A stretch of 64,000 bases of DNA from Sporosarcina luteola (GTDB lineage: Bacteria > Bacillota > Bacilli > Bacillales_A > Planococcaceae). The translations under genes were made by a program, and so were the position numbers. Positions 34,478 through 42,089 of this stretch are shown here, piece after piece; positions within the stretch are counted from its first letter, which is position 1; the number at the start of each line of letters is the position of its first letter. Location: contig JACHLS010000005.1 in the NCBI GenBank assembly GCA_014204635.1, positions 1 through 64,000 of the forward strand, written 5' to 3'. Under the pieces are notes generated by a model. That model was not told the origin of the DNA and did no database searches. It saw only the letters and a list, made by a program, of their open reading frames with translations.

Positions 34478-34567
34478 TCAATAACCTGACTCCATAATAA
34501 CCGTCATGACAATCCCCAATATGGTGCCAATCACAATCGTGACTCCAAATAACAACGTCCGCTTCAT
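34478..34567 (-). CDS. Single-span membrane peptide, 29 residues
   Basis: The product is one hydrophobic helix, MKRTLLFGVTIVIGTILG then IVMTVIMESGY, with a basic N-terminal end. A start three codons earlier (34576) is also possible and has AGAAGG seven bases upstream. A terminator follows. No family is recognised; it may be a small membrane regulator or a toxin relative of the neighbouring Hol-Tox-like gene. Confidence 0.5.
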   Translation of the reverse strand: MKRTLLFGVTIVIGTILGIVMTVIMESGY

Positions 34568-34659
34568 TTTCCTCATCCCCTTACCTTCTCTTTCTAAAAT
34601 GTATTAGAAAAAGATGCTGAGTATTCAACCGTCTGAGAGCGGCTAGACGTAAATCCAAC

Positions 34660-34688
34660 TTGAACAATCCAGTGTAAATCGTTATACT
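34660..34688 (+). promoter_or_regulatory. Promoter of the antitoxin-type antisense RNA
   Basis: TTGAAC (34660-34665) and TATACT (34683-34688) separated by exactly 17 bases on the plus strand. No protein gene follows; the transcript would run into the terminator at 34795-34832. Confidence 0.8.
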
Positions 34689-34694
34689 ATGTAT

Positions 34695-34835
34695 AGATAA
34701 TAAATACATTGAAAAGAGACCGTCCAATGGCTGCACATTGAACGATCCTTGTAATAGCTGGTTCCCATCGGGGATCGGCAAAGATAGACTGTTGTAACCC
34801 ATCCGAGCGCTCAACTCAAGGATGGGTTATTTGTT
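34695..34835 (+). ncRNA. Candidate RatA-like antisense RNA (type I antitoxin)
   Basis: A ~140-base transcript is predicted from the promoter at 34660 to the hairpin TAACCCATCC/GGATGGGTTA (34795-34829) with TTTGTTGTTG. Its 3' end overlaps the last codons and 3'-untranslated region of the reverse-strand Hol-Tox-like gene by roughly 125 bases. This is the arrangement of B. subtilis txpA/RatA-type pairs. Inferred; no RNA evidence. Confidence 0.65.
34721..34744 (-). terminator. Probable terminator of the toxin mRNA
   Basis: Reverse-strand stem CGTTCAATG/CATTGGACG followed by GTCTCTTTTC. It would end the toxin transcript about 85 bases after the stop codon. Confidence 0.5.
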
Positions 34836-34910
34836 GTTGTGAAACGACAGCATGGCAATCATTAACGTCGCAAATGTAAAGACGAGCATTAGCGCTTCGA
34901 ATACTGTCAA
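34827..34910 (-). CDS. Hol-Tox-like toxin peptide, 27 residues (type I toxin)
   Basis: The product MTVFEALMLVFTFATLMIAM followed by LSFHNNK matches the putative holin-like toxin (TxpA/Hol_Tox) pattern: short polar start, one membrane helix, basic/polar tail. Start TTG is preferred, with AAGGGGG eight bases upstream; in-frame GTG codons at 34916 and 34919 lie too close to that site. The stop codon overlaps the terminator of the convergent antisense RNA. Confidence 0.7.
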   Translation of the reverse strand: MTVFEALMLVFTFATLMIAMLSFHNNK

Positions 34911-34959
34911 ACGCACCACCCCCTTTCCATGAAGGAATAGAGATGGCCAACCACCCTTG

Positions 34960-34995
34960 AGTCACCTTGCCATTACCCTTCTATTTTACCACACA
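34960..34995 (-). promoter_or_regulatory. Promoter of the toxin gene
   Basis: On the reverse strand TTTATA and TAAAAT are 17 bases apart and the -10 is extended (TGGTAAAAT). It lies about 75 bases upstream of the TTG start. Coordinates are approximate. Confidence 0.5.
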
Positions 34996-35129
34996 TATGT
35001 TCGCATATAAAGTGCCATCCGGTCTATTTCTCACGTTTCCAGCCGAAGTAACGGCATTTGCTACAGAAACTCGACAGGATACGTAAATAAAAATTTAAAA
35101 ACTCTTTTGTTAATGAAAACATGCAAAAA

Positions 35130-35154
35130 GGGGCTCCTATAATTAGGAAGCCCC
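35130..35154 (-). terminator. Terminator of the XRE-repeat regulator gene
   Basis: Reverse-strand GGGGCTtCCTA/TAGGAGCCCC followed by TTTTTG. Confidence 0.8.
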
Positions 35155-35201
35155 ACCCTTCATTTTTCCTATGTCTATTTCCCATCCAGCCATCCTTTTC
35201 A

Positions 35202-36113
35202 TCAACGTACCATCAATCTTGAAATCCATTCGCTTAGGGTACTCTTATCTATAAACGGGGCGAGACGGGCGAGTGTGTCGGGATCCAGTTGATCCAGCCC
35301 TTTTTCATTCACCATCTTTTTCAAACTTTCCCGGTCTAGAAACGGCGCCAGCGACAAGAATTGGCGATCATCTAATGTACCCGCACCCACCTCATCGACC
35401 AACCGACCCAGCATATCCTTGCTGATAAACGGAGCTAGGCGCAGCACGACCTTCCATTCCAGTTGTCCTTCCAGCGCCTGATCCACGAGCTGATCCATCC
35501 GTTGTTTGGACAAGAATGGGGCGAGACGAGTAAGCTGGTCTCCATCCAGACTGTCAAAAGAGGCCTGATCTACGATTTGGTCCAATACTTGACGACTGAC
35601 GAATGGGGCAAGTGAGGAGACCCGTTTCCAATCATACGACTGTGCTCCTGCCTGCATGATTAGCTTATCCAAAAGCTCTGTTTCCACAAAAGGGGCAAGC
35701 CTCATTAGTATATCCATATCAAACATTTGAGGTTCGACATGCTCCGCCACACCGGCAATCTCACTCGCCTTCAAAAACGGTGCCATCTCAATCAAACCGT
35801 TCATATTCACTTCTGCGGCATTGATCATGCCAGCTACATCTTCCCTCCGATTTTCCGATAACCCCCTCACCATGCGCCCCATATTGCTTCCATATCGATT
35901 GATATCCCCAGCACTCATCAAGGCATCTACAGATGTCTCAAACGCATCCGCTATGTGAGGCAACATTGAAATATCGGGCAACGAATCCCCTCGTTCCCAC
36001 TTGGAAACTGCCTGATGACTAACATGAAGCCGCTCCGCCAACTCCACTTGTGTCCAATCCCGCTCTTTCCTCAATTTTGAAATATAGGACCCCATCAAAT
36101 TTGCATCTAACAT
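35202..36113 (-). CDS. XRE regulator with C-terminal ~30-residue helical repeats
   Basis: 303 residues. An N-terminal helix-turn-helix (ISKLRKERDWTQVELAERLHVS, AVSKWERGDSLPD) is followed by about seven repeats of roughly 25-31 residues with consensus L-RLAPF--K--LD-LVDQA (e.g. LTRLAPFLSKQRMDQLVDQA, VLRLAPFISKDMLGRLVDEV, LARLAPFIDKSTLSEWI). The repeats should form a helical solenoid for protein or ligand binding. ATG at 36113 is chosen because GAGGAG lies nine bases upstream. The regulatory target is unknown. Confidence 0.82.
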   Translation of the reverse strand: MLDANLMGSYISKLRKERDWTQVELAERLHVSHQAVSKWERGDSLPDISMLPHIADAFETSVDALMSAGDINRYGSNMGRMVRGLSENRREDVAGMINAAEVNMNGLIEMAPFLKASEIAGVAEHVEPQMFDMDILMRLAPFVETELLDKLIMQAGAQSYDWKRVSSLAPFVSRQVLDQIVDQASFDSLDGDQLTRLAPFLSKQRMDQLVDQALEGQLEWKVVLRLAPFISKDMLGRLVDEVGAGTLDDRQFLSLAPFLDRESLKKMVNEKGLDQLDPDTLARLAPFIDKSTLSEWISRLMVR

Positions 36114-36138
36114 TCCAACCATCTCCTCGTTTTCTTAT

Positions 36139-36150
36139 CAGTGCGCACTG
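36139..36150. promoter_or_regulatory. 12-bp palindrome upstream of the XRE-repeat regulator
   Basis: CAGTGCGCACTG is a perfect palindrome 26 bases before the regulator's ATG. Position suggests an autoregulatory operator; not tested against other sites. Confidence 0.4.
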
Positions 36151-36259
36151 TTGTATGGAGCGTACCATATCCCTTGTTCAGAGCCTATCAACGGTTGGTT
36201 GAATCGAGATTCTACTGGCGGTTGAAGGGCGTAGATATTGACGATATTCTCCTTTCAAG

Positions 36260-37036
36260 TCATTCCAACAATTGCTCTTTAAGCCGCTCTACCACGTGTT
36301 TATCAATTTGGCATGCCCCTGATACATATTCACCAATTGATCCATACTCCGTCATGATCTCCGTATAAATCTCGTGAAGATACTCAGGTTTCGCTTCCAT
36401 AATATATTTCACTCTCTCCGGTGTAACGCGGAAGAGGCTCAACCATCTCATTAACCGACTCATTTTTTCAAGGCGCTGGGCATAGAACTGATTCGTCAAA
36501 AGATAATTTTCTTCTACTTTTTCATACGGCACCCCAACCAGCAATTGTATAATTGCCGCCATGATTCCCGTTCGATCTTTTCCAGCTGTACAATGGATGA
36601 CGGCAGGCAGGTTCTTTTCCGATGCAATTAAACTTAGCACTTCATTTACATGGGAAGTCCGTTCAAATGTCATACGTCGATAATAATCTCTAATAAATTG
36701 ATCAAATTGTTCCTCGCCCTGCTTACCAAACAGAAAACCTAGAAGCTTCCTTCTATTCCCATCCTGTGTTTCGTACTGTTGAAGGGGCACATTCACTATG
36801 TTTAGTATGTCATTTGTCTGTATTTTTGACGGTTTGGCTTGGAATTCCTCTGGTGTGCGCAGATCACAAATAAGCTTTATGTTCAATTGCTCAAATTTTT
36901 TTATATCACTCTCTGTTAGTTTCGAGAGAGCACCAGAACGATATAGGTGGCCCGTTTTCATTCTTGAGCCATCTGTCGTTTGATATCCTCCAATGTCTCT
37001 AAAGTTTGCTAACTTCTCAAATTGGTTCAATGTCAT
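36260..37036 (-). CDS. Tyrosine-protein phosphatase (Tyr_phosphatase3 type)
   Basis: 258 residues. P-loop VIHCTAGKDRTGIMAAII carries the catalytic CX5R. The N-terminal NFRDIGGY and the LYRSGALSKLT and CDLRTPEEF segments are those of the lipid- and tyrosine-phosphatase group related to Mycobacterium PtpB and Listeria LipA. The substrate could be phosphotyrosine or a phosphoinositide. There is no signal peptide. The gene appears monocistronic. Confidence 0.85.
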   Translation of the reverse strand: MTLNQFEKLANFRDIGGYQTTDGSRMKTGHLYRSGALSKLTESDIKKFEQLNIKLICDLRTPEEFQAKPSKIQTNDILNIVNVPLQQYETQDGNRRKLLGFLFGKQGEEQFDQFIRDYYRRMTFERTSHVNEVLSLIASEKNLPAVIHCTAGKDRTGIMAAIIQLLVGVPYEKVEENYLLTNQFYAQRLEKMSRLMRWLSLFRVTPERVKYIMEAKPEYLHEIYTEIMTEYGSIGEYVSGACQIDKHVVERLKEQLLE

Positions 37037-37170
37037 CCTCCATAAACTGTTTCTTACTTTGTTTGTGGCAAATATTACTTTATTTTACCGAATGGATAAA
37101 GGTAAATTTTCTTCATTAAACTGACTGATACACTCCTTTTATGGCTACGCCATTCTCCATTGCAATGTAT

Positions 37171-38037
37171 TTAAATATGTTCTAATTTGTCAGGGTTACG
37201 AATGAAGTATAAGTTTCGAATTACATCCTTGTGAACTTGCATTAATACGACCGTGTCGACTTTATTATCTGTGCGATAAACAACACCAATTTGACCATTA
37301 ATTTCTGTAATCTCTACTGCATCATTGCCTGGCGCCATTTTTCTCTTCATACCTAAAAGGAACCGGGCGACATGATTACTCGATTGAATTGGACGGATTG
37401 CAGCAAACGCCTTACCTCCTCCGTCAGAAATTAATGTGACATCTTCCGCTAAAATAGAAATCACTTGTTTCATATCCCCTTGTGCGAGGGCAGACAGAAA
37501 TAGTTCAATCCATTTTCTATCTATAACTTCTTTATCTATCGAGTCTTCGGTACTCGTTCCTATTTTCCCCCTAGCACGACTCACAAGCTTGCGGCAATTC
37601 ACTTCACTTTTTTCCATTACCTTCGCTATCTCGGAATATTTAAAGGAAAGCGCTTGATGAAGCACGAATGCAACCCGTTCCGCAGGTGTTAGCTTCTCTA
37701 GCAAAACGAGTAGTGCATATGATAACAATTCGTTTCGAATAATAGATCCAATCAATTCATCGCCGGAAGTCCGAATAGGTTCTGGCAGCCATTGGCCAAC
37801 GTACTGTTCCCGTTTTCTGCGAGCAGATTTTAATACATCCAGAGACCGGTTTGTTGCCATTTTGCACAGGTAAGCCTTCGGTTCAACAATATGATCAAGG
37901 TCCATATCATGTAATTTTATGAAAACATCCTGAACCACATCCTCCGCATCGTCAATCGAGCCGGTTAACTGGTACGCTAACACGAAGAGGAGTCTTCTAT
38001 ATTGAATATAATACTTTTCAATTTCGTGACGCTCCAT
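37171..38037 (-). CDS. ECF41-type RNA polymerase sigma factor
   Basis: 288 residues. Sigma domains 2 (YRRLLFVLAYQLTGSIDDAEDVVQDVF) and 4 (LTPAERVAFVLHQALSFKYSEIAKVM) are followed by a SnoaL-like C-terminal extension of ~100 residues. That extension carries the ECF41 hallmarks DGGGK and NPDKL. In ECF41 factors it modulates activity in place of a separate anti-sigma protein. The start lies 17 bases after the oxidoreductase stop; the two form an operon headed by an ECF41-type promoter. Confidence 0.9.
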   Translation of the reverse strand: MERHEIEKYYIQYRRLLFVLAYQLTGSIDDAEDVVQDVFIKLHDMDLDHIVEPKAYLCKMATNRSLDVLKSARRKREQYVGQWLPEPIRTSGDELIGSIIRNELLSYALLVLLEKLTPAERVAFVLHQALSFKYSEIAKVMEKSEVNCRKLVSRARGKIGTSTEDSIDKEVIDRKWIELFLSALAQGDMKQVISILAEDVTLISDGGGKAFAAIRPIQSSNHVARFLLGMKRKMAPGNDAVEITEINGQIGVVYRTDNKVDTVVLMQVHKDVIRNLYFIRNPDKLEHI

Positions 38038-38054
38038 TCATTACCACTACCTGT

Positions 38055-39242
38055 CTATCGTTTAATCAAACTCGCCGTGTCCCATGTCCATTTTCTAATG
38101 AACCAGCCTAATTTTCCAGATAGGGTCATGTTCAGCCCCCATCTTCGGAACCATACAATAGCTCGTTCTGGACCAAGGGCAATACAGAAGAAATCCATAT
38201 GGCTCTTGTGTGAAGGTGCCCTCACACCTTTCCTATCCGCCAATATAATCCGGCCAAGTGTCTTTGCTTGGGCTGTAGCTTCCTTGCATGTTTTTCCATC
38301 TGCCCTGCCACTAGTTGGGTCAATGATATGTGCACAATCTCCAATACAGTAGACGTCCTGAAGTCCCTTCACCCGATAACTGGCATCTACGATGACGCAC
38401 CCATCATTCGTGATTGGCAGCCCTAGTTTCCTGACATATGGATTGGGCAAGAGTCCCAACGTCCAGATGCAGAGACTTGCAGGAAGCGTTTCACCAGTTG
38501 AAAGCGTGATGGTGCCCTCTTCTTCCTTGATTGCCTTACTCTCGTGTTTAACCGTAACGCCTCTTTGCACAAGCTCTTGTTCCAATATACGCCCCACTTT
38601 AACTGGACCTTCTTGAAAAAGTCGATTTTGGGAATTTAAAAGAACAATCTTGACATCACTTGGATCAAGTCCTATTACATTAGCATCGGCACGAACGGCA
38701 TGCGCCAGTTCAGCAGATGTTTCCATTCCGCTAATGCCAGCTCCAGCCACGGCAATTGTCATGAGTGCATCCCGCAGTTCGGAATTCGGTTCCTCTTTCG
38801 CCTTATGAAGATTGGAACGCCATTTCTTTTGAATTTCCCTTGCAGACTCTATATCTTCCAAGGAAATCCCCCCTTGTGCTGGATCTGGTTTACGAATTCT
38901 ACTTCCTACAGCAAGGACGAGGATATCATAATTCAGACAATGCGTCTGACTCAGACTGTTCTGGTACTGAATACTTTTATTGCCGGTCTCGATGTTTGTT
39001 ACTGTAGCCTGAACAATTTCCACGCCTCTTGGAAAAAGGTTTTTCAGCGGAACGGTAATCTCCGCCTCGCCAATGGCCGGTTTAAAAAGCAATACCTTAC
39101 GAAGATGATACGGATTCTTATCAATCAATATAATGCGAAGCGTTTGTTTGGCAGATGTAGCACCCATATACTTTTGAATCGATGCAACAGCATGTATACC
39201 TGCATATCCGCCTCCTACGATTACACATGTCATCCCAGTCAT
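38055..39242 (-). CDS. NADH dehydrogenase-like FAD oxidoreductase, ECF41 partner
   Basis: 395 residues. FAD motif VIVGGGYAGIHA at the N terminus, NAD motif IAVAGAGISGMETSAELA in the middle, and FAD-ribityl motif DVYCIGDCAHI. This is the class II NADH dehydrogenase-like fold (YumB/YutJ type). ATG at 39242 is preferred because AGGAG is eight bases upstream. ECF41 sigma genes are commonly paired with an oxidoreductase or carboxymuconolactone decarboxylase, so this is the probable regulated partner. Electron acceptor unknown. Confidence 0.85.
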   Translation of the reverse strand: MTGMTCVIVGGGYAGIHAVASIQKYMGATSAKQTLRIILIDKNPYHLRKVLLFKPAIGEAEITVPLKNLFPRGVEIVQATVTNIETGNKSIQYQNSLSQTHCLNYDILVLAVGSRIRKPDPAQGGISLEDIESAREIQKKWRSNLHKAKEEPNSELRDALMTIAVAGAGISGMETSAELAHAVRADANVIGLDPSDVKIVLLNSQNRLFQEGPVKVGRILEQELVQRGVTVKHESKAIKEEEGTITLSTGETLPASLCIWTLGLLPNPYVRKLGLPITNDGCVIVDASYRVKGLQDVYCIGDCAHIIDPTSGRADGKTCKEATAQAKTLGRIILADRKGVRAPSHKSHMDFFCIALGPERAIVWFRRWGLNMTLSGKLGWFIRKWTWDTASLIKR

Positions 39243-39272
39243 GGTGATCACTCCTACTCTTGTTTTTCATAT

Positions 39273-39299
39273 AACGAGAGTAGGAACTGTTTTGTGACA
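39273..39299 (-). promoter_or_regulatory. ECF41-type promoter
   Basis: Reverse strand TGTCACA (39293-39299), 16 bases, CGTT (39273-39276). The published ECF41 target is TGTCACA-N16-CGTC; only the last base differs. It lies about 30 bases upstream of the oxidoreductase start. Confidence 0.85.
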
Positions 39300-39385
39300 T
39301 ACTTTATATGGAACACAAGTAAGACGGTGGGCAAATGTCTGTATAAGTATTCTTCGATGAGTTACATAAGAAAAAATGAAAAAAC

Positions 39386-39412
39386 GCTAGCTCCTTTCAT
39401 GCAGGAACTAGC
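39386..39412 (-). terminator. Terminator of the 119-residue ORF
   Basis: Stem GCTAGTTCCT/AGGAGCTAGC with a 7-base loop and TTTTTT on the reverse strand. Confidence 0.85.
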
Positions 39413-39435
39413 CATCCCGTTTTCATTTATCCAAG

Positions 39436-39795
39436 TCAAATCGCCGACATGCCCTCCAGCAATGCTTTTGCGTCAGTATTTAAATAATGATGAATATCCT
39501 CCCGCATGAGTAATTCGGGATTTTCCGCTATCGACAACTTCAATCCCCGCACATTGAACGCGGACGCATAGTTATTAATATAATGAATCTGATTCATCTC
39601 TTGCCGGTTCAACGGACGGATTCCCGTTTCCATCATGGACGCCAACACATCCACCAACTCCCGGACATTCCGCTTCAGTACATGGCGATTTTCCCGCAGC
39701 TCCCCCATATTGTCCTCAATCAATTGCCTAGCCGCTACTAAATCCGACTGCTCCAAACACCCCTGAATCGTATGCAAGACTCGCTCCAGATGCAC
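39436..39795 (-). CDS. Hypothetical helical protein, 119 residues
   Basis: GTG at 39795 is chosen: GGAGGAGGAG lies seven bases upstream, inside the longer ORF. The product is fully alpha-helical by composition (LEQSDLVAARQLIEDNMGEL, LKRNVRELVDVLASMM). No membrane helix or known domain. Monocistronic with own terminator. Confidence 0.6.
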   Translation of the reverse strand: MHLERVLHTIQGCLEQSDLVAARQLIEDNMGELRENRHVLKRNVRELVDVLASMMETGIRPLNRQEMNQIHYINNYASAFNVRGLKLSIAENPELLMREDIHHYLNTDAKALLEGMSAI

Positions 39796-39914
39796 GCCAA
39801 CTCCTCCTCCGCTTCCCCTATATGGAACACCCATACTTTATACCATAAATATACCAACGTTTCTTTGGGATGGGAAGAAGTTTTGTAGAACAGCTATGTT
39901 TTAAGTCACTGCCT

Positions 39915-40262
39915 TCACTTTTTCCGAGGCAGAAGTCCTCTGGAAAAGGAGCGAAGAAGCCCTGTCCAAATGGCATTTCCAATACTTAGGGTTAGAATGA
40001 CAATTAGAATAAATACCATGGATCCGAAGTATCTATTGGAGAACTGTCCAGCCAGCCAATTGCATCCATAGTAAATAATGGCATATGCAACTGCTACCAC
40101 ACCTAAAAATGAGAGGACAATCCAAACTCTTTGGGAAGATGATAAATTCTTCATCTCAGATTTATGTTTATATGCAATTAATAAAACTAAAATCACTGCT
40201 AGTAACATTGATAAAATACCATTTAGACGATACACCCCCATTATAAAAATAAGGGAAGACAC
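39915..40262 (-). CDS. Hypothetical membrane protein, up to 115 residues
   Basis: Three hydrophobic segments (about 10-30, 46-66, 80-100) with a basic C terminus (LLRSFSRGLLPRKK). No good ribosome-binding site is seen before either the first start codon or the ATG at residue 8, so the start is uncertain. No family recognised. Confidence 0.5.
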   Translation of the reverse strand: MSSLIFIMGVYRLNGILSMLLAVILVLLIAYKHKSEMKNLSSSQRVWIVLSFLGVVAVAYAIIYYGCNWLAGQFSNRYFGSMVFILIVILTLSIGNAIWTGLLRSFSRGLLPRKK

Positions 40263-40316
40263 ACTTAGAAGTTTCGGATTATATGTATTTAAATAATACT
40301 TTTCTGAGAAAACACA

Positions 40317-40760
40317 TCAGGAAGACTGCGAATTCGCGAGAAGTTCTATGTTCTGCTTCCCGACCATTCGTTGTCTGCGCCATTGAAGAATCATCATGAA
40401 GAAAGCGACTATAAGGACAAACCCCAAATGTAACACTGGAGCCAATTGTAATTGTATGAGGGCGGGATCATAGCCAGCATGGAACATCCGGCGATCGAAA
40501 ACCTGTATATGAAATAAGAAAACCGCGGTAAAAAGTAACAGGGCCACGCCGTATCCAGCTCTGCTCGGCGTTGAAATGACACCGCATATGAGTAACAATG
40601 TTGACACGAAGTAAAGAACATGAATCACGAGCGCTTCTGTCGCTGTGAATGAAACAGGATTTCCTGACAACATCAAAGTTTGCAGCATGAAAGTTATGAA
40701 CCCAACTAAGTTGCCGAGCACGTATGCAATTCCCACGAACACCAGCCTTGCGATTTTCAT
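40317..40760 (-). CDS. Hypothetical four-helix membrane protein, 147 residues
   Basis: ATG at 40758-40760 with AAGGAG eight bases upstream; the part of the ORF further upstream is not used. Four membrane helices, short loops, and a basic tail (QWRRQRMVGKQN). No family recognised. Confidence 0.65.
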   Translation of the reverse strand: MKIARLVFVGIAYVLGNLVGFITFMLQTLMLSGNPVSFTATEALVIHVLYFVSTLLLICGVISTPSRAGYGVALLLFTAVFLFHIQVFDRRMFHAGYDPALIQLQLAPVLHLGFVLIVAFFMMILQWRRQRMVGKQNIELLANSQSS

Positions 40761-40828
40761 GCAGCCCACTCCTTCATCTTCTGATGCATTATAGACGCTC
40801 TTTTCAGTTCGTTGTTTCCACAATGCCT

Positions 40829-40858
40829 TGAATAACCTGATTTCGATTGTACATGCTA
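40829..40858 (+). promoter_or_regulatory. Sigma-G-type promoter
   Basis: TGAATA (40829-40834) and CATGCTA (40852-40858) with a 17-base spacer, 31 bases before a 50-residue ORF. A good match to the forespore sigma-G pattern. Confidence 0.65.
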
Positions 40859-40888
40859 ATAGTACTTTGGAGAAAGGGTGTACAGCGG

Positions 40889-41041
40889 ATGAAAAAAGAG
40901 AAGATGCCGGAGGAAACACCTCTTGCAGAGCTGACCGATGTGCAGCTGGAGGCGCTGGGCGCAATGGAGAAGGAACTCGGAGTGACACTCGTTGCGTATG
41001 AAAATGCGGACGACGGGGAGACAAATCTATTTAAAGGATAA
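40889..41041 (+). CDS. Small acidic protein, 50 residues, probably sporulation-expressed
   Basis: ATG at 40889 with AAAGGG ten bases upstream. The product is acidic and helical (LAELTDVQLEALGAMEKELG) with no membrane segment or known family. A sigma-G-type promoter lies just upstream and a compact terminator follows, so forespore expression is likely. Confidence 0.6.
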   Translation: MKKEKMPEETPLAELTDVQLEALGAMEKELGVTLVAYENADDGETNLFKG

Positions 41042-41064
41042 GGGCTGCGCAGGCAGTCCTTTTT
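41041..41064 (+). terminator. Terminator of the 50-residue gene
   Basis: An 8-bp stem AGGGCTGC/GCAGTCCT (one G-U) with a 4-base loop and TTTT, overlapping the last base of the stop codon. Confidence 0.8.
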
Positions 41065-41141
41065 AAATAGAAAAGACAGTAATAAAGTGGCTCCGTTGAC
41101 CAATTAGAAGCCACTTGGAGATTCCAGTTAAATCAGCTTAC

Positions 41142-41996
41142 TTATGGCTCTACCAGCTCTTGTGCCTGCCGAATGATGTCAAAATCACTTTCGTCCGCTG
41201 GTACATAGCCAACATGGCCGAAAAGTGTGCGAATCAACTGGCGGCCTTTTTTTGATTCGCCTACAGAAAGAAATGCCTGCCGGATGGACTCCTGCCACTC
41301 ATCCATCATGTCAGGACGAACAGCAATTGCGTCATTCGGAATACGATTCTCAGTTTCCAATCGGCCAAGTCCCTGCACTGGTGTCGATTCAACGGCAAAT
41401 AGAGCGTCTGCTTTCCCGTTTTTCACTGCTTTGATGCCTTGCGCATCGCTTTCCACTTGGAGAATCGTAATGTCTTTCTGAATATCAATGCCCGCCTTGG
41501 CCAAGTCACTTAGCTGCACCACATCCTTCTTCTTTTGCATAGCAATCGTTTTTCCAGCAAGATCTTGTAGTGAAGAGAAACCACTTGTTTTCTCGAACAA
41601 AACCTGCCCCTTTACGGATGTCACGTTCTCTTGGGGCTTGCCTATAGACAGCTGGGGCTGTAATAAGGCTGTCGCCTCTCTTAACTGATTCGCCTCTACA
41701 TAATCATAAGGCTGCATCATCACGACATCAAACTTCTTTGAGCGAATGTCTTTGCTGGCTGTATCATAATTAGGAGTGACTGTCAGTTCAACAGGAATTC
41801 CCAGCTCCTTCGCCAGCAGATCCGCTAACGCATTCACTTGCTCCTCATCTTCCTGAAGCGACACAAATTGGATGCGCAACGCCTCTGGTTCGTATGGCGC
41901 AGTGCTCGACTGATCATGGACTGATTTGACAAAGCTACAAGCAGACAAGCAAATAAGCATAGCTGACGCCAAACAAACGAATGCAACTTGTCTCAT
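41142..41996 (-). CDS. PhnD-like phosphonate/phosphate-ester binding lipoprotein (second copy)
   Basis: 284 residues from the ATG at 41994-41996 (AAGGAG seven bases upstream). Lipobox LSAC. Type II periplasmic-binding fold with blocks RIQFVSLQEDEEQVNALADLLAKELGIPVEL, YDYVEANQL and a C-terminal IPNDAIAVRPDM and FGHVGYVPADESDFDII. It shares these blocks with the lipoprotein at 48194-49126. It is cut off from the phn-type operon by a terminator (42577-42605) and a 16-unit repeat array, so it is probably transcribed separately. Confidence 0.85.
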   Translation of the reverse strand: MRQVAFVCLASAMLICLSACSFVKSVHDQSSTAPYEPEALRIQFVSLQEDEEQVNALADLLAKELGIPVELTVTPNYDTASKDIRSKKFDVVMMQPYDYVEANQLREATALLQPQLSIGKPQENVTSVKGQVLFEKTSGFSSLQDLAGKTIAMQKKKDVVQLSDLAKAGIDIQKDITILQVESDAQGIKAVKNGKADALFAVESTPVQGLGRLETENRIPNDAIAVRPDMMDEWQESIRQAFLSVGESKKGRQLIRTLFGHVGYVPADESDFDIIRQAQELVEP

Positions 41997-42089
41997 GATG
42001 ATACTCCTTCCACTATGTAATACATTTAGTATGTGCATGTTACAGCAGAACGACACGGAGAGAATCTGGACTTTGAAACGGGTACTTCG

